A DNA stretch of 64,000 bases from positions 37,307 through 101,306 of the forward strand of contig JAKUCV010000419.1 of NCBI GenBank assembly GCA_028386065.3. The letters are read 5' to 3'. Source of the DNA: Turnera subulata. Taxonomy: Eukaryota; Streptophyta; Magnoliopsida; Malpighiales; Passifloraceae. Below, one piece after another: positions 11,701 through 22,266 of this stretch. The notes under the pieces are model-generated. The model saw only the letters and a list, made by a program, of their open reading frames with translations, had not been told where the DNA came from and did no database searches. Every line of letters starts with the position of its first letter. Position 1 is the first letter of the stretch. The translations under genes were made by a program, and so were the position numbers.

Positions 11701-12895
11701 GCAGAAGACGAGAAGCAGGAAGGGAGAGGAGAGAGACGGCGGCGGCGTGTGGCTGTCGGCATCAGCAGGTCGAGGAGGAGTCGACGGCTCTCCTCATCTG
11801 GTCGACGGGCGACTTCGGGCAGTAGCATGGGAGATAGGGGTGGAAGCTAGCCTGGTTATGACGGTGTTGCTTACCCACAGAGGACGGTTATTTGGGTGAG
11901 GAGGAGAGGATCGGGGCTGAGTTGCGATGGTGTGTTCAATGAGAAGATGAGTTATAGCAGAGCTATGAGGGAAGGCATAGATGGAGAGTTAGAGGCAGGG
12001 GACGAATTGAAAAGAAAGAGAGTAAGGAGAAGTTAGGAGAAAGAGGTACTGATGGGCCTGTGAAATCAGGAGGAGGAGAGGGAGAAATAAGGAGGATGTA
12101 GGGAAGAAGAAGACAAGGGAAAAAAAGATGGAAAAGAAAGGTTGAATAGGGAGGGCCGGTTGCGCGTGGGCGGCTGAAGAGAAAAAAAAAACAAAAATAA
12201 AACTGGAAGTGATGTAAAGGAAAAATAATTGAAGGGAAGTAGAGCAACAAGTGAGGAAAGAAAAGTGGGGCCGACGGCTGAAGGAAAAACCGGGAGAGAG
12301 AAAGAAAGAAAAGTGGGAAGAAAAGAAGAGTGGCCATGTGGCAAGCCACGATTGGCCGAACAGGATTTTCTGTCGGAATAACGGAATCGCAGGGGTACTC
12401 CCGTCTTTCCGTCCCGAGTCCGAAAATACAAATTGGGCTCGAAAAATCCGATTAATTCTCCTAAACGTTGTTCAAGTCCCGATTTTGAAAACCGAGGCTC
12501 GGTAAGCCCTGGAGGAGGCTCGGAAGTCCCGAGTAACCCTCGGAATATAGTTCCGAGGCTCGGTTATTCTCGGAAAAACTCGGTCCGATAGAATCCTCGA
12601 ATTACGGTGTTTAAACTTCATTTTAAATTATAATTAGTAAATTATTGCAACAAGAATTTCCTGGCTTAAATAGTAATAAATGTATTGTTATAAATGTTGA
12701 TTAGGAAATCAATAATAATGGTAACAGTATTAACAGTAATGATAATTTTGAGAGTTGTAAAAATAATAGCGAAAATATTGAAAATTGACTCGGTTTGGTA
12801 AAATTTTTAATTAACCGTGATAAAAATTTTATTAACCACCGTAAAAGTCAAAACAGCTTGGTAAAAATCACGAAAATTTTACCCGGGTCGTTACA
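8755..12895 (-). repeat. LTR (3' copy in element orientation), 4141 bp
   Basis: Ends in CGTTACA at 12895 and begins TAAAACACC at 8755; the other copy has TGAAACACC, so the terminal TG was mutated here. It contains four 28 bp tandem units near 9290, an AT dinucleotide run near 10570, an AT-rich block 9900-11050 and a GC-rich block 11500-11900. It lacks 33 nt present in the other copy (after about 10658). Long ORFs in the GC-rich block are not shared in a way that suggests protein selection. Confidence 0.88.
9286..9397. repeat. 28 bp tandem repeat in LTR, 4 units
   Basis: Units begin CCGGGATCAACATCCCAATA at about 9292, 9321, 9349 and 9377. Each contains a small inverted repeat, GGGAT and ATCCC separated by four bases. 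Confidence 0.85.
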
Positions 12896-12908
12896 TTCTA
12901 CCCTCCTT
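12896..12908 (-). promoter_or_regulatory. Polypurine tract
   Basis: AAGGAGGGTAGAA on the - strand directly abuts the 3' LTR. It is preceded by TTTCGAGGACGAAATTCC, a sequence context familiar from Tekay-clade element 3' ends. Confidence 0.7.
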
Positions 12909-14193
12909 AAAGGAATTTCGTCCTCGAAATTCACACCGTAGTCCACCAATCCTAGAAACCTCCATATATAGTTATCATGATCATCGATCCTTCCACAATA
13001 CTCCAAATTATCTCACTTCAATCATAATTAAATTCTCCAAATAAATTTTCCAGATTGTAACCCCGAACCATGTCGATCATTACCTCAAAATTTATTTCAT
13101 AACTATCCATCAAATGATATATTTTTTTTTATTGCATCTCCCAAAGCATGTCGATCAATACCCCAAAATTTATTACTAACATAATCATCCATCAATTAAT
13201 ATTTCACTTCTAAATCCACCGAAATTAGCAAAGATCGTAACTTCGATTATAGCTCTTTATTTAATACCTCAAATCATCAAATCATCAATTTTTTTTTTCA
13301 AAAGATTGAATCACCAAAATCATCAAATCATCGAACCCTCTCTTTTTTTTAAAAAAGATTAAATCACCGCTGACATCAAAGAATTCCATGAACACTAATC
13401 CAATCCTCAAATCAAGTTATCACATCACAAACAACTTCAGTATCCAGGAATCTTCAAATCCTCATCCAATTTCTTAAAAAGAAAATTGCATCACCTCCAA
13501 AACCATAGAATTTTCCAAGAATATCAATCCAATCCTCAACTCAAATTATCACGTCATAAACAAAGCAATACCCCAAAAGTCATCAATTTATCTGGTCATA
13601 ATCAAAACAGTACTCAAAAGTTATCATTTCCACTTCATCAAGGTCATATAATATCATACCACTACTTAAATATATAAAAATCAAAACCCTAAATCAAATC
13701 TTACTTATTCTGGCGAAACTTCCAATGTACGAATACAACAAAGCAGACTTCTTGTCGTCTCAAGGTCCCTTTATCTCATTATTCTTCCCAGGCAACGTCC
13801 ATGTCTGAACTTTATAATAAAATCTTTAAAAGCATTTCATCATCAAAATCATAAAACTTTCCAAAAACAGCAGTTACATCTTATAACCATATTTATCCCA
13901 CAGCCTCAGCTGTAAATGTCATTTTATCGAAACTCATCCTTTAGAAACTTATCTTTCCAAAACTTCAGATCAACAAAACAACAGCATTGCAAAGTACGAA
14001 ATTACGAATAACTTGTCTTCCAACTGTATTTATGAGAAAGTATACTCACATGTGAATGTTCTGCAGCAAGCTGGCGTCCCTCAACTGGATCCATTATGCA
14101 CTAACCATATGAATATGCATGCAATCATGTTAAGCATGTGGAGCGAGCTATGCACAACAAACAAGCATAACACACACCCAAGGACCTACCGCC

Positions 14194-14206
14194 TGCTCCG
14201 CTACCA
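14194..14206 (-). promoter_or_regulatory. Primer-binding-like site
   Basis: On the - strand, three bases inside the 5' LTR, the sequence is TGGTAGCGGAGCA. It resembles the plant initiator-Met site TGGTATCAGAGC but differs at two positions. The same word follows the LTR of the copia element at 53157. Confidence 0.6.
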
Positions 14207-14209
14207 AAA

Positions 14210-16050
14210 TGAAACACCCCGTCCTAAGTTTACCCGACATACAATGATTACCAAAAACAGCGCCGACACGTGGCACAAACAATGTAAATATCAGATATAA
14301 CGGCCCAACGGCCCAACATCAAATACACGTCACCCGATCTCAGAGACCCAAACTATAGCACAGCGGAAGCAATTTTTAATTTAATGTCATCATATGCAAA
14401 GCCCGATGCAGCTAATGGATCCGAGTCCTGCCCGAGGGTACGCTGCAGCTTGCCTCGTACGTTCCTGTACCACAAACAACTCATCCTACGGGATGAAACC
14501 CCGCAGGCGAGGGGTGAGTCCGAAGTGCTCACCAACGAAGGATAAACAGAGATATATAATCAACCGTAATACTTTCGAAGTAAACACAGACAAATATAAC
14601 ACAAAGACTCTACCAAAATATGACTGAGCCAAGACCAAAAGAATATTTACTATTATTTCCAATTTTATCTTCCGGGCCCCGTCACTGGACAAGCTAGGGT
14701 CGTACCTGGTTATTACCTAATTCTGGATGCCAGGCCGAATCACAATCCGGGATCAACATCCCAGTACCAACAATCCGGGATCAATATCCCAATATCAACA
14801 AACCCGGGATCAACATCCCAATATCACAAATCCGGGATCAACATCCCAATATTACAAATCTGGGATCAACATCCCCAACAACCAACCAAACCGGCCATGA
14901 CACCACAGAACTAGCTTCTAACCATCTAGTCGTACCACTACTTTCCACGTGACAATTATATCATCATCTTAAATTCATTTCCAATTCCATTTCCAATACT
15001 CATTATTATTTCCTCAATTATCCACATAGACCAGTTCATCATTATTCTTTACACAATATCACAAATCCAATATCACAGTCTAACATCAACAACAACAACA
15101 ACATCATAGCAGTCAATCAACCAACAACATTCATCTCAACAGTTCAATCAAGCAACAAAACAGTCACAGTATTACGGGCACATATCAAGGGTTATCCATC
15201 CTCACCTGATGTGCCTCTGAAACTGCTATCCGATCAAACCTCAATGTCCCGATATACATATATGGCAACACAATCACTTATAATGCACCAACAAGATGAT
15301 TATGCATGATACCGGTTTAACGGTTATTATACGGCTTATCCGTTCATTTCATTATCTCCATAGTTATCTTATTACCAAGCAGTTCAACCAACTTGGTGGT
15401 AATTAATTTAATCCAACGGTTATATCAAGTGTATTTGATTAAATCAAAAACCGAAAAAGAGCGCCCAAGCCGTTATCCCGGCCCTTAGGTCGCTTAAGAT
15501 AAGAAAATACATGCTCATAAATACGTTGTTTAAATCATATATAAGAAATTATATTACGAAGTATATAATATTCCATAAGGTACCTATAATCGACAAAATA
15601 GTAATAATTACGTATTCATTTAATAAAAGATTATAATATAGCAAATATGTAAAAATGGCAAATAAATAATATACCGGTTAGTAAAACCGTGAAATAGAAA
15701 ATATCATTATCGGTAGGAAATCAATATAGTAGCGATACGGTATAAAATAACATAGTAAATTTTTATACTTATAAAATCGATAAATTTAAGTAGAGTATAA
15801 ATTAATATAGCTTAAGGTGATAATTAAATTAGTGGTCAAAGATAATATAATCTTTAGTAAAATAATTACTTAGATAAACAATATTTCAAAATAATATTAC
15901 CGTTATTAAGTTAACCAAAATATTTCCGATAAAATATTAAGTCTTAAAATAATTTTTGTATGGATTACTATATATAAATTCGGCAAAATTATAAAGAAAG
16001 GGAGTAATATTATTGTAGCTCAAAAGATTGAAAACCATTATAGAAATATA

Positions 16051-16089
<39 letters not shown>

Positions 16090-18437
16090 AGCCAAAAATT
16101 ATTTATAAAATTTGGTAAATAAGAATGGGCCTATTATTATTTTAGCCCAGAAGGACGGAAATTTATTAGGAACGTAATAATTAAACATAATTAAGAAATT
16201 AAGCCCCGTGGAACCTTCACTTGCGTTTAGTCCATCGGAGAAAATTTTAAAACAATAAATAAAAGAGTTAATTAGAAATTATGGGCCTTTAATTATAATT
16301 AACCCAATTAAAATAAATAAAACCGAAAATTAAATTCAATGGGCCTTTTACGAGCCCAGATAAGCGTAAATAAAATTAAAACGGAAATTAAAATACTATA
16401 GGCCTTTTTAAATAGCCTAATGGAAAATAAGAGCATAAATAAATAAATGCATAAAATTAAATAAAAACAGAATTCAATAAATAAAGCATAAATAAAATTA
16501 TAGGTTATTATTATTAATTAACTTAATTAACCGTTCCATTAATCGTGGTATAATGTCCAAGTCCGTTATCGTTCGGGTTCGTTAATATCGTTCAAGTCCG
16601 TTAAAGATGCATGAATAGTCCGAGGCTCGGGTTTACCCAAAGTCCGTTTCCGGGCTCGCCGGAAAATTCCCGGGGCTGCCAGAACATCGCCGGATTCCGG
16701 CCTAACACTGTTCACAAATTCAAGAACTCCATAAATTTCTTGTTCACGGCTCTGTCCAGCTACTATTCATCGTTAAACAAAACGCGCAAGGCACCACACA
16801 AAAACGCCGTCGAGCCCACCACCAGCGTCATCACCATACACGCAGCCACCCTCCGGTGGCCGTGACTCCGCCAGACCACCACATCCACCATCCACAACAC
16901 CACAACCCCCAACCACAGCAACCCCAACAGTGACATCGACAACCGGATTATGAACAAACCAACAACAACAGAACAATCCAATCAAACACAACTTAGGAAG
17001 AAATTATGGGGAATAGATGCGGCCAGAAACTCACCCAGCAGAACGACGACGACGTCTCCGGTTTCAATTCCAGAGCAGCAAGGCTCAGAGGTGGCGAATC
17101 AAGCGAGGAGGCGGCAAAGCGATGGCAGATCGGCCTCTGTGCTCGGTGGTAGAGGAACAGCGACGATGGCGGAGAGGAGGTTGCAGGGGCGATCTCAGGC
17201 GGCAACCACTGCCAGCGGCTTCGGCAGCAGCAGAAGACGAGAAGCAGGAAGGGAGAGGAGAGAGACGGCGGCGGCGTGTGGCTGTCGGCATCAGCAGGTC
17301 GAGGAGGACTCGACGGCTCTCCTCATCTGGTCGACGGCGCGACTTCGGGCAGTAGCATGGGAGATAGGGGTGGAAGCTAGCCTGGTTATGACGGTATTGC
17401 TTACCCACAGAGGACGGTTATTTGGGTGAGGATGAGAGAATCGGGGCTGAGTAGCGATGGTGTGTTCAATGAGAAGATGAGTTATAGCAGAGCTATGAGG
17501 GAAGGCATAGATGGAGAGTTAGAGGCAGGGGACGAATTGAAAAGAAAGAGAGTAAGGAGAAGTTAGGAGAAAGAGGTACTGATGGGCCTGTGAAATCAGG
17601 AGGAGGAGAGGGAGAAATAAGGAGGATGTAGGGAAGAAGAAGACAAGGGAAAAAAAGATGGAAAAGAAAGGTTGAATAGGGAGGGCCGGTTGCGCGTGGG
17701 CGGCTGAAGAGAAAAAAAAACAAAAATAAAACTAGAAGTGATATAAAGGAAAAATAATTGAAGGGAAGTAGGGCAACAAGTGAGGAAAGAAAAGTGGGGC
17801 CGACGGCTGAGAGAAAAATCAAGAGAGAGAAAGAAAGAAAAGAGGGAAGAAAAGAAGAGTGGCTATGTGGCAAGCCACGATTGGTCGAACCTGATTTTCG
17901 TGTCTGAATAACGGAATCGCAGGGGTACTCCCGTCTTTCCATCCCGAGTCCGAAAATACAACTTGGGCTCGGAAAATCCGATTAATTCTCCTGAACGTTG
18001 TTCAAGTCCCGGTTTTGAAAACCGAGGCTCGGTAAGTCCTGGAGGAGGCTCGGAAGTCCCGAGTAACCCTCGGAAAATAGTTTCGAGGCTCGATTAATCC
18101 TGGAAAAACTCTCGGAAAAACTCGGTCCGATAGAATCCTCGAATTACGGCGTTTAAACTTCATTTTATATTATAATTAGTAAATTATTGCAACAAGAATT
18201 TCCCGGCTTAAACATTAATAAAAGTATTGTTATAAATGTTGATTAGGAAATCAATAATAATGGTAACAGTATTAACAGTAATGATAATTTTGAGAGTTGT
18301 AAAAATAATAGCGAAAATATTGAAAATTGACTCGGTTTGGTAAAATTTTTAATTAACCGTGATAAAAATTTTATTAACCACCGTAAAAGTCAAAACAGCT
18401 TGGTAAAAATCACGAAAATTTTTCCCGGATCGTTACA
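14210..18437 (-). repeat. LTR (5' copy in element orientation), 4228 bp
   Basis: Begins TGAAACACCCCG at 14210 and ends CGTTACA at 18437. Same internal layout as the first copy, with five rather than four 28 bp units, a longer AT run near 16055-16088 and a 33 nt segment after about 16147 absent from the other LTR. As the 5' LTR on the - strand it would carry the promoter. Confidence 0.88.
14741..14880. repeat. 28 bp tandem repeat in LTR, 5 units
   Basis: Same unit as at 9286-9397 but five copies, starting near 14747, 14775, 14804, 14832 and 14860. The last unit has TGGGAT for CGGGAT. Confidence 0.85.
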
Positions 18438-18442
18438 TTACT
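18438..18442. repeat. Target-site duplication TTACT, right
   Basis: Matches 8750-8754 on the other side of the LTR element. Confidence 0.9.
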
Positions 18443-18785
18443 TGGGGGTCCCGGTCATCCACACCAGAGTCACCAAAAAGACCTTTGCACACCTAGCCGA
18501 AAGAGTTCTGCAACGATTAAACGGCTGGCAGGCCAAGCATTTATCGCTGGTGGGATGAATTACCTTGTGCAAGGAAGTGATTGCGGTGCTCCCAACTTAC
18601 ACAGTGCAAACATATATGTATTCTAGAGACATATAAAAAACAGTACTTGGGCCAAGAACAAAAAGGGAAATGGAGAGAGACTCTATACATGAATTTTTAA
18701 GAAAACAAAAAGAAAAACATGCGGGAAAGGCATGGTGTCACCAATTGTCAAAGAGAGGGTTGCCTATTTGGTTTTTTCTTATTAA
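18443..18785 (+). pseudogene. LINE RT, continuation beyond the LTR insertion
   Basis: Reads GVPVIHTRVTKKTFAHLAER, then LQRLNGWQAKHLSLVG, the conserved segment after the RT palm in plant LINEs. A stop at 18556 comes where RT normally continues; ITLCKEVIAVLPTYTVQ is still recognisable to about 18620. A further scrap (AWCHQLSKRGLPI, near 18735) may be the next conserved block. The element is then lost at the Helitron boundary. Confidence 0.8.
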
Positions 18786-18796
18786 CTAGTTTTTTT

Positions 18797-18816
18797 CCAC
18801 GTGCAAATGCACGTGG
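18797..18816 (-). terminator. Helitron 3' terminal hairpin
   Basis: CCACGTGCA and TGCACGTGG form a perfect 9 bp stem with a two-base loop, seven bases from the CTAG end at 18786-18789. In Helitrons this hairpin serves as the rolling-circle termination signal. It also contains two CACGTG G-box cores. Confidence 0.72.
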
Positions 18817-18901
18817 CATATTATTTTATTTTTTAAATCACATGGCATAGTATTAATCTTAATCTTGAAAATAACTTATATATAAATTCTAGACATTACA
18901 C

Positions 18902-19600
18902 ATTATTTAGAATTAGTTTATGTAGTGGAATATGAATTTATAAAATCGATTATTGTAACTATATTTTTTAATCCTTTGATATTGTAAATTTCATAATTTT
19001 AATTATAAATTATATTATTAATAACGAAAATTATAAATTATATTATTATGTGTTATTATTCTTCTTTTCGTGGTATGAATTCCTATGATAATATTTTTTT
19101 CCATTATTATTCTATTTCGTAGTTTTCGTTGACTACTCAACTCAACTCTTGTCTCTATAATTCTTCTTGATAATAAATTACAAGCACGTTTGTCATGAGC
19201 TCTTGTGTTTATTTTTTTTTGTAAACGTTATTTTTGTTCATGATTTTCACTAACTTTTCAGTTGTACTTCTTCTTATTTTTGGTAATTGTTGAGAAAATA
19301 TAAATAAATTTATTATTTAGAATTAGTTTATGTAGTAAAATAGAAGTTTATAAATCTATTATTATTAATGACAATTGTTAATCCATTGATATTCTACATT
19401 AAATAATTTTAATTATTAAATTATATTATTAATGAAGGAGATTATTAAATTATATTATTATTTTTCATTATTATTCCTTTTCATGGTCGTTGTTCTTTTT
19501 GGTAGTTTACATTAACTATCAGACTGTACTTCAGTTTTTCTTCTTTATAGTTCTTCTCGACAATAAATTACAAACACATATATCATGAGCTCTTGTGATT
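18902..19600. repeat. Diverged tandem duplication, period about 410 bp, inside Helitron
   Basis: Copy 1 starts at 18902 and copy 2 at 19312, both with ATTATTTAGAATTAGTTTAT. Both end in a block with AATAAATTACAA(A/G)CAC and ATCATGAGCTCTTGTG or a close variant. The copies are diverged, with many indels. Confidence 0.75.
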
Positions 19601-20229
19601 ATGCGACATTGTTTACTAATTGCGAAAATGATAAAATCAATGAATTAAAATCAATGAATTTAGAGTTCAATGTGTTACTTAAATCACGAGGTTCTATTTG
19701 GCTATAAAACCAAAAAATAGGTTATGGTGTCATTCAAGCACCAAAATAAAAAGGGGTTATGGGTTAAATCGTTATCTGCAACTTTAGATCGAATCCAATC
19801 GCAGTGATTATAGATTGTCGTCACCCCGCTTTATAACTTATAACGAATAGAAATAGGTTGTTATGTGTGATGTAAATAAATATATTTTATTTAGATTTAG
19901 TTTTTTATTAGAAATAAAAATAGGAGTTGTGAAGGAAACCAAAAAATTGAATATACTACTCATGCTATTTTAGTATCGATATTTTCTTTTTTTTATATAG
20001 TTTTTGTACTATATATATATATATATATTAAGGATAATTATACTAATTTGTTGGTTTTTCTAGCTCTTGCTATATAGTTATAAATATAGAGAAACTATTT
20101 GTCATTCATTATTATATATGACATGTCGCTTTTATTTTTTTATATTAATATTAAGTAAGGTTATTTTTGTACTTTCGACTGTTTCGCTGTTTTCGTGCTT
20201 TTATATATAGTATAGATATATAGTATAGA

Positions 20230-21745
20230 TTAGTATAAGATTTAAAACAGTCATTATTTTGGAGTATTAATTTGTGAAACGAAGAATCCCGTACAGTTTG
20301 GTTGCAGGGAGGGTGGGATGCACATGCTTTATGCAAAGAATGTCTTAACAAAAGCCCACGTCGCTGTGTGTGCTTTTGGATTTCTCGGGTTGTGGGGAAA
20401 CACCATCATGCATGCCAAAGTCCCAATTTATTTGTTTATAATTACCTCTTAATAACATGCTCTTAAGTTCTGTGTGCACTGCTCATCCCCTTCTTTGCTT
20501 TATTTATGCTTCCATTTGACAGGTAACGTCATTATGCCATTCCACTTATATGGGCTCCTCCCTCCTCCCAACCTCCCTTTTCTCAATTTCAGGTACTACT
20601 AGTATTAATTAGCATGTAGTTGTAAGTAAATTCCTTGAAAGAGAGATCCTAATGAACTTTTCATATTAATCTATTGTGTCTACCACTCTACATGTATAGG
20701 GTTTGGCGTTTAGTGGAAGCAAAAGTTTTATTTAATAGTCTCCCCATCAATGACTATAATTAACCAATACTTACTGTATGACACACACGATGATCTATGT
20801 AAGACAAAAATTAATCTTATTTCCTAGTGCCTCGACGTTCATTCTTGCTTCGTTTGAAGATATATAGGAGCTGATCAAACCCTCTATAGCCTTTCACGAA
20901 TTATTAGATCAGGAATCTTGAATTCTTTGATCTCCATTAGAATATATATTTAATTCCTGCTAGCTAGCTAGCCGATTACAGAGGAATGCTTAATTGTTCT
21001 TTTATTTATGCATTTTTTTTTATGCATTTTCTTTGTGTCAGAAGAATGTTTAGTTGTTCTAATTAAAAGAAGCAAAACCCTCCACATGAATGTGCATCTC
21101 ATGCATTAATTTTGGAAAGAGTAAGACGCGTGGAATCTGTCAAGTTATTGGGACCAACAACATTAGAGGCCGAATCAGGTTTTTAGCTGTCTGATTTTGC
21201 ATAATAATGCATAAATTGGTACTACTAGCTACTACGTCCTTTTTTTTTATTACTGACGCTTTAACCATTTAGAGTTGTTCAAAAAATATTGTGGCTTTAG
21301 AATATTTGAAAAGCAATAATCTTTTTTCTATTTTGTCCCATCCTCATAATACTAAATTCTTTGATTATTTTTATTATTTTTTTTAAATAAAGAATAATTT
21401 AATCTTAACATAATACAAAATTGTCAAATTTATATCTATTAAATGTATTTCTTAATATGTGTATAGGAGATATGTATATAGAAAGCATTTGTTGTAGGGT
21501 ATGGTAGCTGTCCTAAAACACCATTCCCAATCCTCTCCATTGAGTTTGTGACAAAAAAAAAAAATGTCTTCTATTAAGGTTAAAAGGGACCTTTTCTGTG
21601 ATATTCTAAAAAGAAAGAGCCTTTATAGTCATTTTCTCCTTGGAACATGCCCTAAAGGCTAAAGTTGTTAGCTTGATGACCAATTGAGGATATTTTAATT
21701 TCCCCCCTCACACTAGAATACAGGTGGAACATATATTTCAGCTTA
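20230..21745. other. Upstream region of the LAX2-like gene
   Basis: AT-rich, no credible ORF and no recognisable transposon. Probably distal promoter. Nothing more specific can be supported. Confidence 0.5.
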
Positions 21746-21755
21746 TTATATAAAG
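21746..21755 (+). promoter_or_regulatory. Candidate TATA box of the LAX2-like gene
   Basis: TTATATAAAG lies about 215 bp before the first upstream ATG and about 515 bp before the main start codon. Other AT-rich candidates exist nearby (for example near 21810), so the choice is tentative. Confidence 0.35.
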
Positions 21756-21880
21756 TCAAAAAAAATATTACCCTCAGACCTCCCACAAGAATATATATAC
21801 TACTAGAACAATTTATATTTATTTAAGACATAACTGACTTACTGACCTCCATCCCTCTCCTCCCTAGCTCCTTCTCCCAC

Positions 21881-21920
21881 GACCTTTTTTTTTTTTTCCT
21901 TTTCTCTCTCTCTCTCTTCT
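21881..21920 (+). promoter_or_regulatory. Pyrimidine-rich tract in the 5' leader
   Basis: A T-run followed by a CT dinucleotide run directly upstream of the uORFs. Such tracts are common in plant core promoters and leaders; its role here is inferred. Confidence 0.5.
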
Positions 21921-21962
21921 GCAACTATTTCATCCTCACAAGCTTCCAAACAAAGAGAATTA

Positions 21963-22022
21963 ATGGAAAGTGAGATTTGCGAGTTTTATTCTGCCTGTTG
22001 TCCTGGGATATCTTTACGATGA
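21963..22022 (+). promoter_or_regulatory. uORF1 of the LAX2-like gene (19 codons)
   Basis: ATG at 21963 encodes a 19-residue peptide (MESEICEFYS... ending SLR) and stops with TGA at 22020-22022. The stop overlaps the ATG of uORF2 as ATGA. This requires the leader to be unspliced here, which I cannot verify. Confidence 0.5.
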
Positions 22023-22150
22023 ATCAGGTGATAAGAAGCCTTATCTGGTTAATGGGTGTGTCTCTTCCTATTGATTCCACAAAATTAGCACATGCTTATG
22101 GCACTACCAACAACAACAACAACAACCATAAATCCCTCTTCCCAATATAA
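22019..22150 (+). promoter_or_regulatory. uORF2 of the LAX2-like gene (43 codons)
   Basis: Starts at the ATGA shared with uORF1, encodes MNQVIRSLIWLMG... with a run of six Asn from an AAC repeat, and ends TAA at 22148-22150. It lies in a different phase from the main CDS. Confidence 0.5.
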
Positions 22151-22185
22151 CACTAATTATAAGTTTGGTCAAGTTCCCATATTCC

Positions 22186-22266
22186 ATGGCTCTTGCTGAG
22201 ATCAACAACAACAATAACAACAACAATCTTCCATACAGGTGGTGGTGGTGGGTTTCTCGGATATGA
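22186..22266 (+). promoter_or_regulatory. uORF3 of the LAX2-like gene (26 codons), overlapping the main start
   Basis: ATG at 22186 in the context CCATGGC encodes MALAEI, eight Asn, then LPYRWWWWVSRI. Its TGA at 22264-22266 overlaps the main ATG at 22263 as ATGA. An alternative is that it belongs to an N-terminal extension joined by an unrecognised splice. Confidence 0.5.

Larger units (their letters stand above)
12896..14209 (-). other. Interior of the giant-LTR element, non-coding
   Basis: 1314 bp of AT-rich sequence with short poly-T/poly-A runs and no reading frame resembling gag or pol on either strand. It is less than a third the length of one LTR. Confidence 0.8.
8755..18437 (-). mobile_element. 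Non-autonomous giant-LTR retrotransposon (LARD-like, Tekay-type ends)
   Basis: Two direct repeats of 4141 and 4228 bp flank a 1314 bp interior. The element sits between perfect 5 bp target duplications TTACT (8750-8754 and 18438-18442). Read on the - strand the LTRs run TGTAACG...GGTGTTTCA; the left copy has TA for TG at its + strand edge. A primer-binding-like site and a purine tract sit at the expected places on the - strand, fixing the orientation. No gag, protease, RT, RNase H or integrase is visible anywhere. The purine tract region resembles the 3' end of Tekay-clade chromoviruses, so I infer descent from one and mobilisation in trans. By eye the first 510 bp of the LTRs differ at about 8 sites. 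Confidence 0.88.
4660..18785 (+). mobile_element. L1-type LINE, split by a 9.7 kb LTR element
   Basis: Recognisable ORF1 (4679-5827), endonuclease (6551-7375) and RT (7376-8749). The RT reading resumes at 18443 immediately after the inserted LTR element and its TTACT duplication. The RT segment before the insertion ends in the codons for ECYL and continues after it as GVPVIHTRV, as expected for an uninterrupted RT. The 5' boundary is approximate: ORF1 starts right at the break in the - strand LINE. The 3' end is lost; a Helitron begins at 18786. Many stops and frameshifts make it inactive. Confidence 0.85.
18786..20229 (-). mobile_element. Non-autonomous Helitron
   Basis: On the - strand the right end reads A|TCTATACTATATA (start at 20229, or at 20216 because TCTATAC occurs twice). 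The left end has a 20 nt hairpin, then seven bases, then CTAG|T. TC start, hairpin, CTRR end and insertion between A and T are the Helitron hallmarks. No Rep/helicase coding is present, so it is non-autonomous. The body is AT-rich and holds a diverged 410 bp internal duplication. It truncates the + strand LINE on its left; no LINE sequence is recognisable on its right. Confidence 0.72.

Noticed and set aside
11212..11850. 212-codon ORF as a host gene
   Set aside because: It lies wholly within an LTR, is repeated in the other LTR with a frame change (17 kb copy), and is a GC-rich low-complexity composition effect (Arg/Ser/Thr runs).
11963..12349. 128-codon ORF rich in Phe, Leu and Pro as a membrane protein
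   Set aside because: It is the translation of a pyrimidine-rich LTR stretch and varies by frameshift between LTR copies.
8755..18437. The 4 kb direct repeats as an assembly or segmental duplication
   Set aside because: TG/CA ends, a 5 bp target duplication, primer site and purine tract, plus an exactly restored LINE frame on removal, show an LTR element.
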